DNA of 64,000 nucleotides from Xaviernesmea oryzae (lineage in GTDB: Bacteria; Pseudomonadota; Alphaproteobacteria; Rhizobiales; Rhizobiaceae), in the NCBI RefSeq assembly GCF_900109605.1, contig NZ_FOAM01000006.1, forward strand, positions 124,001 through 188,000. The letters are read 5' to 3'. Made by a program: the position numbers and the translations under genes. Of the stretch, positions 62,647 through 64,000 are shown piece by piece. Under the pieces are notes generated by a model. It did not search any database. It was not told the DNA's origin and saw nothing but the letters and a program-made list of their open reading frames with translations. Numbering within the stretch: position 1 is the stretch's first letter; every line of letters starts with the position of its first letter.

Positions 62647-63797
62647 AGCGTCCTCGCCTCGTCGGGCTAGCCCTTGGAGGCGGCCTTGCCCTGCTGGCGC
62701 TGCATCCAGCGCTGGCCTTGGCCCAGTCTCCGCTCGGCATCGGCACGGCAGAGCCAAGCATCACGGTCGGCGGGCCGCTGGCGGGCCTGTTCGCCTGGGT
62801 CAATCATGAGCAGCAGCTCTTCTATCGCACGCTGACCGATGCATTGCGCGCCATGCGCAACGATCCCTGGCAACTCTGGTCGCTGGTCGGCCTCTCCTTC
62901 CTCTATGGTGTGTTTCACGCCGCGGGGCCCGGCCATGGCAAGGCGGTCATCTCGTCCTACATGCTTGCCAATGAGATCGAGCTGAAGCGCGGTGTGGCGC
63001 TGGCCTTTCTTTCGGCCTTCCTGCAAGGCGTCATGGCGATCGTCCTGATCGGCATGGCCTATTATGTGCTACGGGGCAGCGGCATTTCGCTGACACGGGC
63101 GACGACGACGCTGGAAACCGCCAGCTATGCACTGGTCGCCGCATTCGGGGCATGGCTTCTGTTTCGCAAGTTGCGGTCGGCCGGCCTGTTTCGCCGCCGT
63201 GCACATGCTGCGCAGCATGGCGCCGATGCGGTCCTGTTTGCCGCTGGCCCAGCACCAGCCGCAGCCGCATCGACATCGCTCTCTCAGGCCAATTTTTCAG
63301 GCGCTGCAACGGCGCGAGACAGTGGCGACCTTGCCTTTGGCCATGCCGTGGCATGGCCGCAGCAAAAGCGCGGCGGACTGAATTACCACGGCACCCAGCT
63401 AAGCCACCGAACCGGCGACTTCTGCGAAGCCTGCGGCACCACGCATCTGCCCGATCCGGCGCGCCTTGGCGGCGAGCGGCTGGGCGCGAGCGAAGCCTGG
63501 TCGGCGGTGCTGGCCGTCGGCCTGCGCCCCTGCTCCGGCGCGCTCATCGTCCTGTCCTTCGCCCTTTTGAACAACCTCATGCTGGGCGGCGTCTTCTCGG
63601 TGCTGGCCATGTCCGTGGGTACGGCCATCACCGTGTCCCTGCTTGCCACCATAGCCGTTACCGCCAAGGGGCTAGCGCTGCGCTTGGCATCCAGCAGCGG
63701 CGCAGCGAGCCGCATCGGCACGGCCATCGAGATCCTTGGCGCGCTGTTCGTGCTGCTGCTCGGTCTTCTGTTGCTCGGGGCGGCGCTGACGGCATAA
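62640..63797 (+). CDS. NicO/RcnA-family nickel/cobalt exporter
   Basis: A 385-residue inner-membrane protein. After an N-terminal signal-like helix come about six membrane segments, including GVFHAAGPGHGKAVISSYMLANE (first metal-site motif, H93) and AVGLRPCSGALIVLSFALLNNLMLGG (second motif). The long central loop contains C262-x2-C265-x3-H269 (FCEACGTTH), which could bind metal. It overlaps the DUF1007 gene, so expression is coupled. It exports nickel or cobalt, or supplies them to the periplasm; direction and metal cannot be decided. Confidence 0.92.
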   Translation: MLKRPRLVGLALGGGLALLALHPALALAQSPLGIGTAEPSITVGGPLAGLFAWVNHEQQLFYRTLTDALRAMRNDPWQLWSLVGLSFLYGVFHAAGPGHGKAVISSYMLANEIELKRGVALAFLSAFLQGVMAIVLIGMAYYVLRGSGISLTRATTTLETASYALVAAFGAWLLFRKLRSAGLFRRRAHAAQHGADAVLFAAGPAPAAAASTSLSQANFSGAATARDSGDLAFGHAVAWPQQKRGGLNYHGTQLSHRTGDFCEACGTTHLPDPARLGGERLGASEAWSAVLAVGLRPCSGALIVLSFALLNNLMLGGVFSVLAMSVGTAITVSLLATIAVTAKGLALRLASSSGAASRIGTAIEILGALFVLLLGLLLLGAALTA

Positions 63798-63866
63798 CCC
63801 AGCGCCAAGGCCAACTGGCGTCAAGCCTTGCGCATTGACGGCGGTCAACGGGCGCAACACCGATGT

Positions 63867-64000
63867 TTAAGGTGCGTCGCGATGCTCGTTGCGCAGGCCC
63901 GCCTGATCGCGGCGGCGCTGGACGCGGGCGCGCAGCCAGAAAACCAGGAAAAAGGCGCCGACGAATAGAACGCCGAAAAAGCCGGCAAGGACAGGGGAAA
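63867..64000 (-). CDS. C-terminal end of a membrane-protein gene, unknown
   Basis: The minus-strand frame is open from the window edge to a TAA (63867-63869), giving 44 codons: VLAGFFGVLFVGAFFLVFWLRARVQRRRDQAG, then LRNEHRDAP. That is one membrane helix followed by a basic cytoplasmic tail. The start lies beyond 64000, so no family can be assigned. It is convergent with the NicO gene. Confidence 0.6.
   Translation of the reverse strand, partial: SPVLAGFFGVLFVGAFFLVFWLRARVQRRRDQAGLRNEHRDAP

Overview
The window comes from the chromosome of an alphaproteobacterium of the order Rhizobiales, most likely family Rhizobiaceae (Rhizobium/Agrobacterium/Allorhizobium group). The base composition is GC-rich. 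The evidence is gene content: a CpdR cell-cycle response regulator beside an N-formylglutamate amidohydrolase, the glgP-glgB-glgC-glgA-pgm glycogen order, a 377-residue lysine/ornithine decarboxylase behind a long speF-type leader, and a soxBDAG sarcosine oxidase operon. I cannot name a species from sequence alone.

Layout. 1-1000: start of an N-formylglutamate amidohydrolase gene, cpdR, tRNA-Val(GAC) and two small palindromic repeats. 1.3-6.5 kb: small secreted or hypothetical proteins, a VOC protein, ilvD and two small proteins. 6.7-9.4 kb: treY, with no treZ in the window. 9.6-13.1 kb: phospholipase-D-like synthase, YbhN-like membrane protein and EEP phosphatase, the same three families as E. 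coli ybhN/ybhO(clsB)/ybhP. 13.2-20.1 kb: transglutaminase-DUF2126, ATP-grasp/alpha-E and second transglutaminase genes, a peptide-ligase/peptidase-type operon of unknown product, followed by a TadG-like vWA protein. 21.8-34.2 kb: glgP, glgB, glgC, glgA and pgm, then an SRPBCC gene, glgX and a MaoC-like dehydratase. 34.7-36.6 kb: an AT-richer acyltransferase-3/SGNH gene split by a one-base homopolymer deletion. 36.8-42.0 kb: soxBDAG, transcribed away from a haem-motif adenylate cyclase at 42.3-43.9 kb. 44-51.7 kb: rpsU, TPR lipoprotein, cytochrome oxidase subunit IV, amidotransferase, 2-hydroxyacid dehydrogenase, LysR regulator, lysine/ornithine decarboxylase and GNAT. 52.0-54.6 kb: an accessory islet with a glyoxalase-related protein, a RelB/ParE-type toxin-antitoxin pair, an AT-rich gene with zinc-ribbon-like cysteines and a HEPN-type motif, and a serine-hydrolase remnant. 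54.8-64.0 kb: MFS exporter, WD40 plus COG0523 metal GTPase, a PIN-domain toxin-antitoxin pair, creatininase-like hydrolase, MarR and LacI regulators, DUF1007 plus NicO metal exporter, and the end of a membrane-protein gene.

How the genes work together. The glg block makes ADP-glucose and glycogen (pgm, glgC, glgA, glgB) and breaks glycogen down (glgP, glgX). TreY could draw on the same alpha-glucan pool to start trehalose synthesis if TreZ is encoded elsewhere. The sox operon demethylates sarcosine with transfer of the one-carbon unit to tetrahydrofolate. Two gene groups handle transition metals: COG0523/WD40 and DUF1007/NicO.

The items most worth following are the transglutaminase/ATP-grasp operon, the frameshifted acyltransferase, the haem-motif cyclase facing the sox operon, the zinc-ribbon/HEPN-like protein in its AT-rich islet, and the speF-type leader with a well-formed promoter. 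All residue numbers were counted by hand from the chosen starts. No database search was run.
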